Positions 44,420 to 56,154 are shown, counted from the first letter of the stretch. The stretch is DNA of 64,000 bases from Deltaproteobacteria bacterium HGW-Deltaproteobacteria-6 (GCA_002840435.1 PHAT01000003.1:124001-188000); one strand, 5' to 3'. The notes: generated from the sequence alone by a model not told the origin. Made by a program: numbers and translations.

Positions 44420-45214
44420 CTATCTGGAAACCCTTCGTACAATGAGCAGGCCCCCGTAACCATAAACCGGCGTCCTGGCGGCAAGAGCGGCAAGCAGCCT
44501 CTCCACACTGACCCAGTAAGGGCCGTAATAGTCCCGGTCGACGTCCAGAATCAGCACGCGGCCTCGGGCCGCATCATAGGCGCCAACGGGTGAAATGTGG
44601 GCATAGGGTCCGCCGGGATCGTCAGTCAGCCTGTCCTGCAGAAAGTGCACCATGACAAAATCATCTGCCGATGATTCATTGGCCTGGAGAATAGCGCGCA
44701 ATTCCTCAAGAGCCCCGGGTGCGACGTCCTGAAAGGATCGGAGGGATACCGTCCATCCCGTAATTCCGTAAGTTTTAAGCGCATCCGTCATCACGTCCGC
44801 CAGTTCGGCAAGCGTCAGTCCCCTGCGGCCTTTCCATCCATCACCGGTCACACGTTCTTTCCAGTGCACCGCTTTGACGTCATCAATCAATCGGGACTGC
44901 TGATAGTTGGCATCCTGGGCCCGGAGAGCGCCATGCGTTCTGTTGATCGCGTTGAGAACCATTGCCACGGCCGCGACAGAGCAGGAAATGCTGTTTTGCT
45001 GTCCTGTGTAATGGGTAATCAGCGGCCAGAAATCAGGGGCCGGATTCTTTGTTGATTGAAAGTATTCATGGGATTGCCAGAGGGGTGCGGCATAGGCCGC
45101 TTCCGCGGGACCGTATTTAGGCGGTGGCGTTCTGCCTCCGGGCGCTGCGGACGCCCATCCCGCCTGTATCAAAACAAACGCCGCACAAAACAGTAAGACG
45201 CGTCGTATCATCAT
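44420..45214 (-). CDS. Phytochelatin synthase-family protein, exported
   Basis: A 264-residue papain-fold protein of the phytochelatin synthase family, with a signal peptide (residues 1-23, ending ASAAP). The Cys-His-Asp triad is complete: QQNSISCSVAAVAMVLNA (Cys78), PYAHISPVGAYD (His near 206) and LDVDRDYYGPYWV (Asp near 224). Bacterial homologues mainly cleave glutathione to gamma-Glu-Cys and only weakly make phytochelatins, so a peptidase role on thiol peptides is likelier than metal-chelator synthesis. The signal peptide places it in the periplasm. The gene stands alone, divergent from the cyclase gene. Confidence 0.88.
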   Translation of the reverse strand: MMIRRVLLFCAAFVLIQAGWASAAPGGRTPPPKYGPAEAAYAAPLWQSHEYFQSTKNPAPDFWPLITHYTGQQNSISCSVAAVAMVLNAINRTHGALRAQDANYQQSRLIDDVKAVHWKERVTGDGWKGRRGLTLAELADVMTDALKTYGITGWTVSLRSFQDVAPGALEELRAILQANESSADDFVMVHFLQDRLTDDPGGPYAHISPVGAYDAARGRVLILDVDRDYYGPYWVSVERLLAALAARTPVYGYGGLLIVRRVSR

Positions 45215-45316
45215 GCCTCCGGAAGGTGTAAAGACCTGATCTTCATATGCGGGAAATTAGCATAATTCATCGGGTTTGCAAAGAAGAGAGGAAATAAGCG
45301 GTTGCGGCAATCCTGC

Positions 45317-45345
45317 TTGACACGCTTTGCGGAATTTCGTTATAT
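45317..45345 (+). promoter_or_regulatory. Sigma-70-type promoter of the diadenylate cyclase gene
   Basis: TTGACA at 45317-45322 and TTATAT at 45340-45345 are 17 bases apart (TATATGAT overlaps the second box). Transcription would start near 45352, shortly before the cyclase start at 45379/45385. Confidence 0.75.
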
Positions 45346-45378
45346 GATTTGCAACAACGTCACTAAAAGCGGAAAGCT

Positions 45379-46836
45379 GTGCTTATGTATCTTGTCCATG
45401 TCGTCACCCCGGTCATCAAAAGCATCCGGATTCAGGATATCCTGGATGTGGTGATCATCGCCGCGATGATCTTTGCGCTGCTGATGTGGTTTAAAACCAG
45501 GGCGTCGCGTTTTGTCCTGATCGGCATCCTGCTTCTGGGCGGCGTTTATCTGGCGGCGCGGTTTTTTCAGCTTTATCTGACCGTCATGGTCCTTCAGGGG
45601 TTCTTTGCCATTTTGCTTTTTGTGCTGGTTGTCATCTTTCAGGAGGATCTGCGCGGCTTCTTTGAACGCCTCGCCATGCTCGGCAATCTGCGCAAGGAAA
45701 CTCATCCCCTGTCGGAACTGGAGAAAACGGCGGGCATCATTGCCCAGACGGCGGCCAATCTGGCCAAAAAGCGCGTCGGAGCTTTAATCGTTATTCAGGG
45801 CCATGACCCGCTGGACCGGCATATCAACGGCGGCACGCCGCTTCAAGGACTGATCAGCGAGCCGCTTCTGGAAAGTATCTTTGATCCTCATTCTCCGGGA
45901 CATGACGGCGCTGTCGTGGTGAAGGACAACCGGATCATCATGTTCGGCTGCCATCTGCCTCTGTCGGTCAACATCAGTCAGTATAAAAACATCGGCCTGC
46001 GTCATACGGCCGCACTGGGGCTCACGGAACGATCCGATGCCCTGTGCATTGTTGTTTCCGAAGAACGTGGCGCCATCTCGCTTGCCGGGTCGGAATCCCT
46101 CACGATTATCCCCACCGCAGCCGCGCTGAATGAAGCTTTGGAGAATTTCTACATCGCCAACGCCCCGACGCCGAAAACACGTCCTGTTTTCCGGTGGCTT
46201 CGGGAAAACACGAAGGAAAAAATCATCGCCCTGGGGCTGGCCTGTGTTTTATGGGTGGCCTTCGGCTACCAGCGGGATATTGTGCGCCGCGATTTCATCA
46301 TTCCCATCGAATATAAGAATATTCCACAAAGCTGGCAGATCGATGAACCTCAATTAACGGAAGCCAAAGTGGTCTTTCAGGGGCCCGAACAGGCCTTTCG
46401 GCTGCTCAATGAAAAGTCGCTGAGGCTTTCGCTGGACCTGGCTCCGGTTGCCGCCGGAAAACGGGAGTTCGTTTTAACCAAAGATATGGTCAACGCGCCA
46501 TCCAGCTTGTCAGTCGCCGATATCAGTCCCGCAAAAATCCATGTTTACGCATCGAAGCTGGTTTGGGCGACGCTGGCGGTCCATGTTGCCACGCAAAACC
46601 GGCTGCCCGATCATCTTGGCCTGCAGAAAATCACATTGAATCCAACCGCCGTCCGGGTGATGATGGACCCCCGGATGAAGCCCGGGGAAATAAAACTGGA
46701 AACGGAACCCGTCGATCTGAACAACATATCATCCTCCGTAGCAATGGCCCTGAAGGTCGTTGGCAAAAGCGGTGTTTCCTTCCCGGAGGGCAGAGCTCCG
46801 CTGGTCCATGTCACCATCCGCGTCAAAAAGAAATAA
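45379..46836 (+). CDS. cdaA: CdaA-type diadenylate cyclase fused to YbbR (CdaR) repeats
   Basis: A 485-residue fusion making the second messenger c-di-AMP. Three spans (about residues 18-38, 42-65, 70-95) lead to the DAC domain (about 105-255), with HDGAVVVKDNRI (DGA motif) and GLRHTAALGLTERSDA (RHxxA motif) in the active site. A fourth hydrophobic segment, LALGLACVLWVAFGY-like (about 278-292), precedes two or three YbbR repeats at 295-485. CdaR is usually a separate gene next to cdaA; here it is one chain. The start is GTG 45379 or ATG 45385. CorA follows 13 bp later. Confidence 0.9.
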   Translation: MLMYLVHVVTPVIKSIRIQDILDVVIIAAMIFALLMWFKTRASRFVLIGILLLGGVYLAARFFQLYLTVMVLQGFFAILLFVLVVIFQEDLRGFFERLAMLGNLRKETHPLSELEKTAGIIAQTAANLAKKRVGALIVIQGHDPLDRHINGGTPLQGLISEPLLESIFDPHSPGHDGAVVVKDNRIIMFGCHLPLSVNISQYKNIGLRHTAALGLTERSDALCIVVSEERGAISLAGSESLTIIPTAAALNEALENFYIANAPTPKTRPVFRWLRENTKEKIIALGLACVLWVAFGYQRDIVRRDFIIPIEYKNIPQSWQIDEPQLTEAKVVFQGPEQAFRLLNEKSLRLSLDLAPVAAGKREFVLTKDMVNAPSSLSVADISPAKIHVYASKLVWATLAVHVATQNRLPDHLGLQKITLNPTAVRVMMDPRMKPGEIKLETEPVDLNNISSSVAMALKVVGKSGVSFPEGRAPLVHVTIRVKKK

Positions 46837-46849
46837 GGAGAAAAAACGC

Positions 46850-47911
46850 ATGGGTTCCCTGTTGAAAAAAAGATCGAACAAGGCCGGAATGAGTCCGGGA
46901 AGCCTGGTCCATATCGGTTACGCGTATCAGGAAAAATCGAAGATTACCCTGGTCCGCTACGACGAAAATTTTTTCGAGGAAAAGGAAGTAAACTCCGCCG
47001 CTGATTTACGCGCGGCAAAAGATCTGCCCGGCAGCCTGTGGATTAACATCGACGGTCTGCAGGACGTGGCTCTGCTGGAAAGCATCGGCCAACTGTTCGG
47101 CCTGCACCCTCTCATTCTGGAAGATATTCTCAATACGGATCAACGGCCCAAAATAGAAGATTTAACGGATTACCTCTATGTTGTCTTAAGAAACTTCTAT
47201 CACCATGAAAACGATGCGCTGTTTTCCCAGCAGATCAGCATCGTTTTAGGGAAAAATTTCATTTTGTCTTTTCAGGAAAAAGAAAGCGCGCTTTTTGAAC
47301 CGGTTCGGGAAAGGCTGCGGGGTGACAAAGGCAAAATCAGGAAATCCGGATGCGATTACCTGGTGCATGCCCTCATCGACAATGTAGTGGATAACTATTT
47401 TATCCTGCTGGATAATATGGAAGACCGGATTGAACAGTTGGAAAGTGATCTGATCAAGCAGACCACGCCGGCCAAACTCCAATCCATTCATAATTTAAAA
47501 AGGGAACTGATCTTTCTTCGAAAATCATTATGGCCGCTTCGGGAAACCATCAGTTCCCTGCAGCGGTCGGATTCGCCATTGATTGAAGAACCCAATGCCC
47601 TTTATTTCAAAGATATCTTCGACCATCTCATTGCCATCATCGATACGGTGGATAGTTTTCGCGATCTGCTCTCCGGCATGCTGGATATTTATCTTTCTTC
47701 GGTCAGCATGAGGCTCAATGAAGTCATGAAAGTATTAACCATTATCGCGACGATTTTCATGCCGCTGACGTTTCTGGCCGGGGTTTACGGCATGAATTTT
47801 GAAAACATGCCGGAGCTTGCATGGACCTGGGGATATTTTGGATTATGGGGCGTCATGTTGATGATTGCCGCCGGAATGGTCGTTTTTTTCCGCAGAAAGC
47901 GGTGGATTTAG
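46850..47911 (+). CDS. corA: CorA-family magnesium/divalent-cation channel
   Basis: A 353-residue protein with a cytoplasmic N-domain, a long helix with coiled-coil pattern (DRIEQLESDLIKQTTPAKLQSIHNLKRELIFLRKSL, read in parts, about 205-240) and two C-terminal spans joined by the selectivity motif YGMNFENMPE (about 318-327). Start at 46850 follows AAGGAG by 9 bases; a longer frame reaching into the upstream gene is not used. It follows the c-di-AMP synthase gene by 13 bp, and c-di-AMP controls cation channels in other bacteria, so a regulatory link is possible but not shown. Confidence 0.92.
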   Translation: MGSLLKKRSNKAGMSPGSLVHIGYAYQEKSKITLVRYDENFFEEKEVNSAADLRAAKDLPGSLWINIDGLQDVALLESIGQLFGLHPLILEDILNTDQRPKIEDLTDYLYVVLRNFYHHENDALFSQQISIVLGKNFILSFQEKESALFEPVRERLRGDKGKIRKSGCDYLVHALIDNVVDNYFILLDNMEDRIEQLESDLIKQTTPAKLQSIHNLKRELIFLRKSLWPLRETISSLQRSDSPLIEEPNALYFKDIFDHLIAIIDTVDSFRDLLSGMLDIYLSSVSMRLNEVMKVLTIIATIFMPLTFLAGVYGMNFENMPELAWTWGYFGLWGVMLMIAAGMVVFFRRKRWI

Positions 47912-47989
47912 ATCATAGCAAAACGGTTGCATTAGCTTATAAAATGTGTCAATTTAAGTCAGTAATTAATAATTTCAGGAGGCATGAAT

Positions 47990-48469
47990 ATGCAGGTATT
48001 TGCAGCAAGTGACATCGTCGAAGTCGCCATTAGAATTGAAGAAAACGGGATCAATTTTTATAAATTCGCAGAACAGATCGCCAAACAGGAAGATGCAAAA
48101 AAACTTTTTGCGCATCTGGCTGATGCCGAGGCAGCCCATAAAAAGACATTTGAAAAATTCTTTGCCGCCATGGAAAAATACAATCCGCCCGAGCAGTACG
48201 CCGGCGAATACAGCGCCTATTTGCGCAATTATGTGGACAATAATCTTATTTTCACGAAAGAAATCATGGACAAACAGTTGGCAGGCATAAAAGATACCGT
48301 TGCCGCCTTCGATTTTGCCATGCAGCGCGAGCTGGATTCCGTTCTGTATTATCATGAAATCAAAAATCTGGTTCCGGCGGCCCAGCACGAAGCGATTGAG
48401 AAAATCATCGATGAAGAGAGAAAGCATTACGCGCTCCTGTGCGACATGAAAAAACGCTACGCCAAATAA
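47990..48469 (+). CDS. Ferritin-like (rubrerythrin-type) diiron protein
   Basis: A 159-residue four-helix protein. The iron-binding pattern is AIRIEENGINFY ... DAEAAHKKTFEKF in the first helix pair and QRELDSVLYYHEIKN ... IIDEERKHYALL in the second; the ExxH pairs (EAAH, EERKH) are visible. There is no C-terminal rubredoxin domain, so it is a rubrerythrin-like core alone. AGGAGG precedes the ATG at 47990 by 7 bases; ATG 47984 is too close to it. Likely in peroxide detoxification or iron handling, near katG. Confidence 0.85.
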   Translation: MQVFAASDIVEVAIRIEENGINFYKFAEQIAKQEDAKKLFAHLADAEAAHKKTFEKFFAAMEKYNPPEQYAGEYSAYLRNYVDNNLIFTKEIMDKQLAGIKDTVAAFDFAMQRELDSVLYYHEIKNLVPAAQHEAIEKIIDEERKHYALLCDMKKRYAK

Positions 48470-48476
48470 ATATCCG

Positions 48477-48540
48477 AATCAACCGCCTCGCAGCAGGCAC
48501 CGGCGATTAACGCCCGTCCCGCAACAGCGGGATTACACGG
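48477..48540 (+). repeat. Degenerate dispersed repeat, copy 2
   Basis: Companion of 13700-13765: AATCAACCGCCT, CGCAGCA, then at equal spacing GCAACAGCGG. Here the core also forms a perfect hairpin CCCGC-AACA-GCGGG. It lies between the ferritin-like gene and the terminator. Confidence 0.35.
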
Positions 48541-48544
48541 ATCA

Positions 48545-48573
48545 TAAAAAAGCCGCCCGTCTTGGCGGCTTTT
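48545..48573. terminator. Rho-independent terminator (convergent)
   Basis: AGCCGCC and GGCGGCT pair around CGTCTT, with A-rich and T-rich flanks. It lies between the convergent ferritin-like and katG genes and can act in both directions. Confidence 0.8.
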
Positions 48574-48634
48574 CCGTTTTCATCCGAATGATGCATGCAT
48601 CCCGTTTGAACCGATGCGCTTGCATTTACCGCTA

Positions 48635-51317
<2,683 letters not shown>

Positions 51318-52772
51318 TTATTCTTTAATTTTATAACCCTTCTCTTGGAAGAGGCGCAGGCAGGCATCCACCACATCGGCATCATACAGAACACCCTTGT
51401 TCCCGGTTATCTCTTCCAAAGCGGCATCAAGTCCTAATGCCGACCGGTAAGGCCGATGCGTGGCAATGGCCTCCACCACATCGGCTACCGCCAGGATCCG
51501 TGACTCCAGGAGAATGTTGTCATCGGCCAGGGCGTTCGGATATCCGGACTCGTTCATCCGCTCATGATGTTCAAGGACCATGCGGGCAATGGGCCAGGGA
51601 AATTCAATGTCCTTCAGAATGTCATATCCGGACTGAGCGTGGGTCTTGATGAGGTCGAACTCCAGGTCTGTTAATTTTCTCGGCATGCTGAGAATTTCGG
51701 AAGGAACAGAGATTTTTCCAATGTCATGGATGATACCGGCCATCCGGATGCCGTTGATCTGTTCGTCGGAAAGGCCCATCTCTCTGGCAATGGAACGGGC
51801 AAGATCCGCCACGCGGCGTTGATGGCCCGCTGTGTAGGGGTCTTTCGTTTCGACCAGCGAGGCAATTGCCTGAACGGCTCCTCCCAGAGCTTTTCTGAGG
51901 TGATCGACACTCTCTTTCCGGTTAGTGATATCTTCGATAAGTCCTTCCAGATAGAGAAGCTTCCCCCGCTCATCATGAACGGCACGCATGGTCAGATATA
52001 CCCAGATCGTGCGTCCATCCCTTCGGTAGAATTGAAGCCCGTCATTCCTGGCAAAGCCCTGCCGTTCGATACACTCTACGATCTTTGCACGTTCTTTAGA
52101 ATCGACATAGAGTTGACGGGTAACATCGGTTACGCTGTCCATCAGTTCCCCGGGGGAATCGTATCCGAGTATTCGCGCCATAGCCTTGTTGACCATGATG
52201 AATTTCCCGTCGGGTGTTGTCCGGTAAATCCCTTCCTGGGCGTTCTCAAAGATGCTCCGATAATTTTCTTCAGCCTGTAAAAGATTGAACTCCGCCTGCT
52301 TAAGGTCCGTAATGTTCATCAGAGAAGCGATGCTTTTTTTTGTACCCGGTATCAGATCAATGTTTAAGAGGATGTTTTTCAGACTGCCGTCTTTGTGCAC
52401 AATCTTAAACTCATAGCTTTTCTTCGCAAGCCCCGGATCCGCTCTCCGCAACTTGTGGCGGGAGATCATCTCTTCCAGATCATCTTTTTCAATAAATTCC
52501 GTCCACTTTCTTTTCCCTTCTACTTCCTCCCGTGTATACCCGGTCAGACATCCCCATTGATCATTTACCAGGGATATCGTCATATCTTCCTCAATGATCA
52601 GCATGGTGGTCCCTGTTGTTTCAAAAATAGTCTGATAGATGAGTTCGGAAGTCCGAAGGTTTTCCGCCATCCGCCTGTGCTCTGCCTCAGCTGCTTCCAG
52701 CTTCCGGATTCTTTTTTTTAATAAGGTATTTTCTTCGATCAGATCTTGATTTGTCTTGGAAGGATCGTTCAT
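51318..52772 (-). CDS. PAS-PAS-HD-GYP phosphodiesterase-type regulator
   Basis: A 484-residue cytoplasmic protein. A short coiled coil (residues 8-35) leads to two PAS domains (about 40-165 and 170-285; NYRSIFENAQEGIYRTTPDG, YLEGLIEDITNRK), then an HD-GYP domain (about 305-480): HDIGKISVPSEIL, THAQSGYDIL, LEHHERMNESGYPN, ADVVEAIATHRPYR. The variant HHERMNESGYP still matches the HD-GYP core that hydrolyses c-di-GMP. Its partner genes, 87 bp upstream, are the sigma-54 activator and kinase, so it is probably the last gene of that operon. Confidence 0.88.
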   Translation of the reverse strand: MNDPSKTNQDLIEENTLLKKRIRKLEAAEAEHRRMAENLRTSELIYQTIFETTGTTMLIIEEDMTISLVNDQWGCLTGYTREEVEGKRKWTEFIEKDDLEEMISRHKLRRADPGLAKKSYEFKIVHKDGSLKNILLNIDLIPGTKKSIASLMNITDLKQAEFNLLQAEENYRSIFENAQEGIYRTTPDGKFIMVNKAMARILGYDSPGELMDSVTDVTRQLYVDSKERAKIVECIERQGFARNDGLQFYRRDGRTIWVYLTMRAVHDERGKLLYLEGLIEDITNRKESVDHLRKALGGAVQAIASLVETKDPYTAGHQRRVADLARSIAREMGLSDEQINGIRMAGIIHDIGKISVPSEILSMPRKLTDLEFDLIKTHAQSGYDILKDIEFPWPIARMVLEHHERMNESGYPNALADDNILLESRILAVADVVEAIATHRPYRSALGLDAALEEITGNKGVLYDADVVDACLRLFQEKGYKIKE

Positions 52773-52859
52773 CCGGCACCCTTTTGTCGAGATCAGTAAT
52801 GAAGTGTTTCTCTTTTGCGCCCTCCTTACGGAAACGCATCCGGGTCAACAGCCCTGCCT

Positions 52860-54230
52860 CTAGTTCTTCAGGTCGTACTTCTTCAGCTTATATCTCAGCA
52901 TTCTTTCCGACATACCCAGAATTTCAGCGGCTTTGGTCTGGTTATCAGCCGCCTTGATCATGGCCTCGCCGATCAGATGCTTTTCAAGATCTTCAAGCGA
53001 GTTCCGAAGGGATCCTGACCCTTTTTTGTCCGAAACATCCGTGAAAGAATCATTTTTAAAAGGAAGGTCGTTCACGGTGATATAGTCGTCCCGGGCAATG
53101 ACAACAGCCCGTTCCATAATATTAACCAGTTCCCGCACATTGCCCGGATAGTCGTATTTCAGGAGCAAATCCCTTGCTTCAGCAGTCATACCCCGGATAT
53201 TTTTTGCGTTTTCTCTGGCAAATTTTTCCATAAAATGCTCGACCAGCGCGGGCAGATCTTCTTTTCTCTCCCTCAGCGGCGGAAGCGACATCGTCACGAC
53301 TTTCAGCCGGTAAAAAAGGTCCTCTCTGAACGCCCCTTCTTTAACCCGGCCCTCTAAATCGCGATTGGTGGCGCTGATGATGCGGACATCGACAGAAATG
53401 CTGGCGTTACTGCCGAGACGAGTAATTTCCCGCTCCTGCAGAAAGCGCAATAATTTAACCTGAATGCCGGGGCTCAGTTCGCCGATTTCATCAAGAAAAA
53501 GTGTGCCGCCGTCCGCGTCTTCAAAACGCCCGATGCGGCGGGAGCTTGCGCCGGTATAGGCTCCTTTCTCATGGCCGAATAATTCACTCTCCAGCAAATT
53601 TTCCTGCAGAGCGCCGCAGTTCACCACCACAATGGGTCTGTGCACCCGCGGGCTCAATTGATGAATCAGACGCGCCAGGAGTTCCTTTCCCGTACCGCTT
53701 TCACCCTGAATCAGCACGGATGCCCTGCTGGGCGCGACCCGGCTGGCCATGTTGATCAACTCTACCATCTGAGCGCTTTTATAAATGATCTTTTCCGCAG
53801 TTATGCCTTGTTTTTCCAGCTGCTGTTTCAAGAGTTCATTTTCCCGGATGAGACCGCGGCGTTCCGCCACCCGATCCACCAGGATCAGCAGTTCTTCCAG
53901 TTCGATGGGTTTCGTGATGTAGTCAATGGCGCCGACTTTGATGGCTTCCACAGCCGTTTCAATGGTGCCGTAAGCGGTAATGATGGCGACATCGATTTCC
54001 TGGTTGATCCTCTTCATTTCCTTGAGCACTTCCATGCCGTCCATACCGGGCATTTTGTAATCCAGGAGAATCAAATCAAAATGCTTATTGGAAACCGTTT
54101 TGATCGCGGTTTCACCATTTTCCGCTTCCAGGACCCTGTGACCTTCGGAAATCAGAAAATCGCGCAGCATCTCCCGCTGCGAACGGCCGTCTTCCACTAT
54201 CAGAATATCTAATTTCTGCATTCGTAACAT
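52860..54230 (-). CDS. Sigma-54-dependent response regulator (NtrC/AtoC family)
   Basis: A 456-residue enhancer-binding protein. The N-terminal receiver has phospho-acceptor Asp in LILLDYKMPGMDG (about residue 56). The AAA+ core has Walker A GESGTGKE (about 175), the sigma-54-contacting loop GAYTGA (usual GAFTGA with Tyr for Phe) and Walker B GGTLFLDEIGEL. The C-terminal Fis-type helix-turn-helix is AAEILGMSERMLRYKLKKYDL (read in parts). It lies 8 bp after the kinase gene and should activate sigma-54 promoters, the nearest being at 56319 upstream of the RNA candidate. Targets are otherwise unknown. Confidence 0.93.
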   Translation of the reverse strand: MLRMQKLDILIVEDGRSQREMLRDFLISEGHRVLEAENGETAIKTVSNKHFDLILLDYKMPGMDGMEVLKEMKRINQEIDVAIITAYGTIETAVEAIKVGAIDYITKPIELEELLILVDRVAERRGLIRENELLKQQLEKQGITAEKIIYKSAQMVELINMASRVAPSRASVLIQGESGTGKELLARLIHQLSPRVHRPIVVVNCGALQENLLESELFGHEKGAYTGASSRRIGRFEDADGGTLFLDEIGELSPGIQVKLLRFLQEREITRLGSNASISVDVRIISATNRDLEGRVKEGAFREDLFYRLKVVTMSLPPLRERKEDLPALVEHFMEKFARENAKNIRGMTAEARDLLLKYDYPGNVRELVNIMERAVVIARDDYITVNDLPFKNDSFTDVSDKKGSGSLRNSLEDLEKHLIGEAMIKAADNQTKAAEILGMSERMLRYKLKKYDLKN

Positions 54231-54238
54231 CCTTGCTG

Positions 54239-56023
54239 TCAGGCTTTTTCGCTTATTTTTTCGCTCGGCAAAATGATTTCAAAAGTTGTCCCTTCGCCAT
54301 GACGGCTGATGACGCGGATATCTCCGCCGTGGCCGCGGATAATCTCCGTTGCCAGCGGGATGCCCAGTCCCAGGCCTTTTTCCTTGGTGGTGTATTCCGG
54401 GCTGAAAATTTTTTCAATTTCTTCCGCTGTCATGCCGCAGCCGGTATCAGAGATGCTCACCAAAATATAATTCTTGCTTTCTTTATCTACCGTGATGGTG
54501 ATGGTGCCTTGATCCGTGATGGACTCCATGGCATTCTTGATAAAGTTCAGAAATGCCTGCTGAAGTTTGTTAATATCCATGGGAATAACGGCAGGGGAGA
54601 GCCGCCATCTTGTCTCCAGCGTGATGCCCCGAGCCCTGGCCTCTTCCGAAATCAAACTGACAATTTTTTGAAGAACTTCCGTTACGGAAAAATCACTCAA
54701 CTCCAACCTTCTGCTTTTGGAAAAGGAAAGAAACTCTTCGATAATCCCGTTGAGCCGCCGGATTTCATCGCGGATCACGCCGGAAAGATTTTGAAATTCA
54801 CGGGCCTTCAGGTCGTCCGCGGGAATGTAATCTCTTTTTAGCCGCTGGGTCGCCATACTGATGGCATTCAGCGGATTGCGGATTTCGTGGGCCACGCCCG
54901 CGGCCAGCTGGCCCAGAGAAGAAAGGCGTTCGGCTTTTTCCAGACGGCGTTCCATGTCAATAATGCCGGCCAGGTGACGGTTCTGATCGTGATAGAGCAG
55001 CCACATGGATAAGAGGGCAATGACTACCACAAGCAGCATGAAAACAAAAATGTTCTGCCGGTTTTCAGCGATAATTTTGTCCATGGAACCCCGTTCCAGG
55101 CCGATGCGGACGAGGCCTACCACTTTTTTATCCAACGTAAAGGGAGCGGCCATATCCAGTATCTTACTGTCCTGCGCGTCGACTTTTCTGCTGATAATTT
55201 TTATTTTTCCCTGCAGAATTTCTTTGTAATTAAAATCTTTACTGCTCAATCCGGGAGCGGGTTTGCCCGCAGTGCTTAAAAGCTTCTGCTGGCTGTTAAA
55301 GATTTGCATGTAGGTGATGCCGTGTCCTTCGCCCATTTTACTGATGGCTCTATCCACGGCAACTTTGATGCTCCAGTATTTTAGTCCTTCTTTATCCAGG
55401 TTGATGACAACGGCTCCGCTTCCGTCCTTGCGCCGCAAGCCGACGTAACCGATTCCCTGCTTGATGCGAATTTTCTCCAGCAACTCAATGGTGGTTGCTT
55501 TGCGTCCGCCGTTGGACAGATCGCTTTCGGTCAGCATACTGGTTGTCAGCGGGTTGCTTTGATAAATTGCGTTGCCGTCCCGATTGAGAACGGCCACGTA
55601 CCAGAAATTGTTATCAGCCGCAAACTTATGAAGAGTGGCGTTGCTGATTAATTTATTTTTCCATTGCTCATCAATTTTCTGTCCCAGCGCAGTGATCGCT
55701 TCGATAACCAGTTTTTTAGAATAATCCGCTTCTTCCTGCCTGGCTGTTTTTGCCTGAGTCGGGCTTTTCCCCGGCATGGCGACAATGCTTTTGAGATTAT
55801 CTTCCGTCAGGCGTTGCAAAACGCTGATGGTGCTCAAGGCCTGATCTTCCATGAATCCGACCAGATTGGTTTCACTGCGGCGGATATCCAGAAAACCCAT
55901 AATGAGAATCAGGCCGACCAGAACAGCTGAAACAATGCCAACGGCCAGAGGTTGAATAAAGCTTCCGTTGTATTTACGGACTCCACGTCTTACAATGGTT
56001 TCTTTTTTTCTGAAAAAGATCAT
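54239..56023 (-). CDS. Sensor histidine kinase with periplasmic Cache-like domain
   Basis: A 594-residue membrane kinase. Span 1 is at about residues 27-47 and span 2 at about 324-346 (NIFVFMLLVVVIALLSMWLLY, read in parts). Between them lies a 275-residue periplasmic sensor with two PAS/Cache-like blocks (WYVAVLNRDGNAIYQSNP; GIGYVGLRRKDGSGAVVINLDKEG). After a short linker comes HisKA (AAGVAHEIRNPLNAI, His near 380) and the HATPase (VSISDTGCGMTAEEIEKIF, GLGLGIPLA). First gene of the kinase-activator-HD-GYP run, and divergent from the sRNA candidate. Ligand unknown. Confidence 0.92.
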   Translation of the reverse strand: MIFFRKKETIVRRGVRKYNGSFIQPLAVGIVSAVLVGLILIMGFLDIRRSETNLVGFMEDQALSTISVLQRLTEDNLKSIVAMPGKSPTQAKTARQEEADYSKKLVIEAITALGQKIDEQWKNKLISNATLHKFAADNNFWYVAVLNRDGNAIYQSNPLTTSMLTESDLSNGGRKATTIELLEKIRIKQGIGYVGLRRKDGSGAVVINLDKEGLKYWSIKVAVDRAISKMGEGHGITYMQIFNSQQKLLSTAGKPAPGLSSKDFNYKEILQGKIKIISRKVDAQDSKILDMAAPFTLDKKVVGLVRIGLERGSMDKIIAENRQNIFVFMLLVVVIALLSMWLLYHDQNRHLAGIIDMERRLEKAERLSSLGQLAAGVAHEIRNPLNAISMATQRLKRDYIPADDLKAREFQNLSGVIRDEIRRLNGIIEEFLSFSKSRRLELSDFSVTEVLQKIVSLISEEARARGITLETRWRLSPAVIPMDINKLQQAFLNFIKNAMESITDQGTITITVDKESKNYILVSISDTGCGMTAEEIEKIFSPEYTTKEKGLGLGIPLATEIIRGHGGDIRVISRHGEGTTFEIILPSEKISEKA

Positions 56024-56134
56024 GATATCCTTATTTTACACAACATGATGCGCGCTTTTATATTTTTTGTTTTGCTGGTCATTTTAAGCTTTTCATGAGA
56101 AAAGTCAACGATAAACACCAGACAGCCCGACATT

Positions 56135-56154
56135 TTTGTCGAAAAGTGGACAAA
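56135..56154. promoter_or_regulatory. Putative activator binding dyad upstream of the sigma-54 promoter
   Basis: TTTGTC at 56135-56140 and GACAAA at 56149-56154 form an inverted repeat with an 8-base centre. An overlapping CGACA-TTTT-TGTCG lies at 56128-56141. The dyad centre is about 176 bp upstream of the -24 element at 56320, a usual distance for a sigma-54 enhancer. It also lies 112 bp upstream of the kinase start. Confidence 0.5.
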
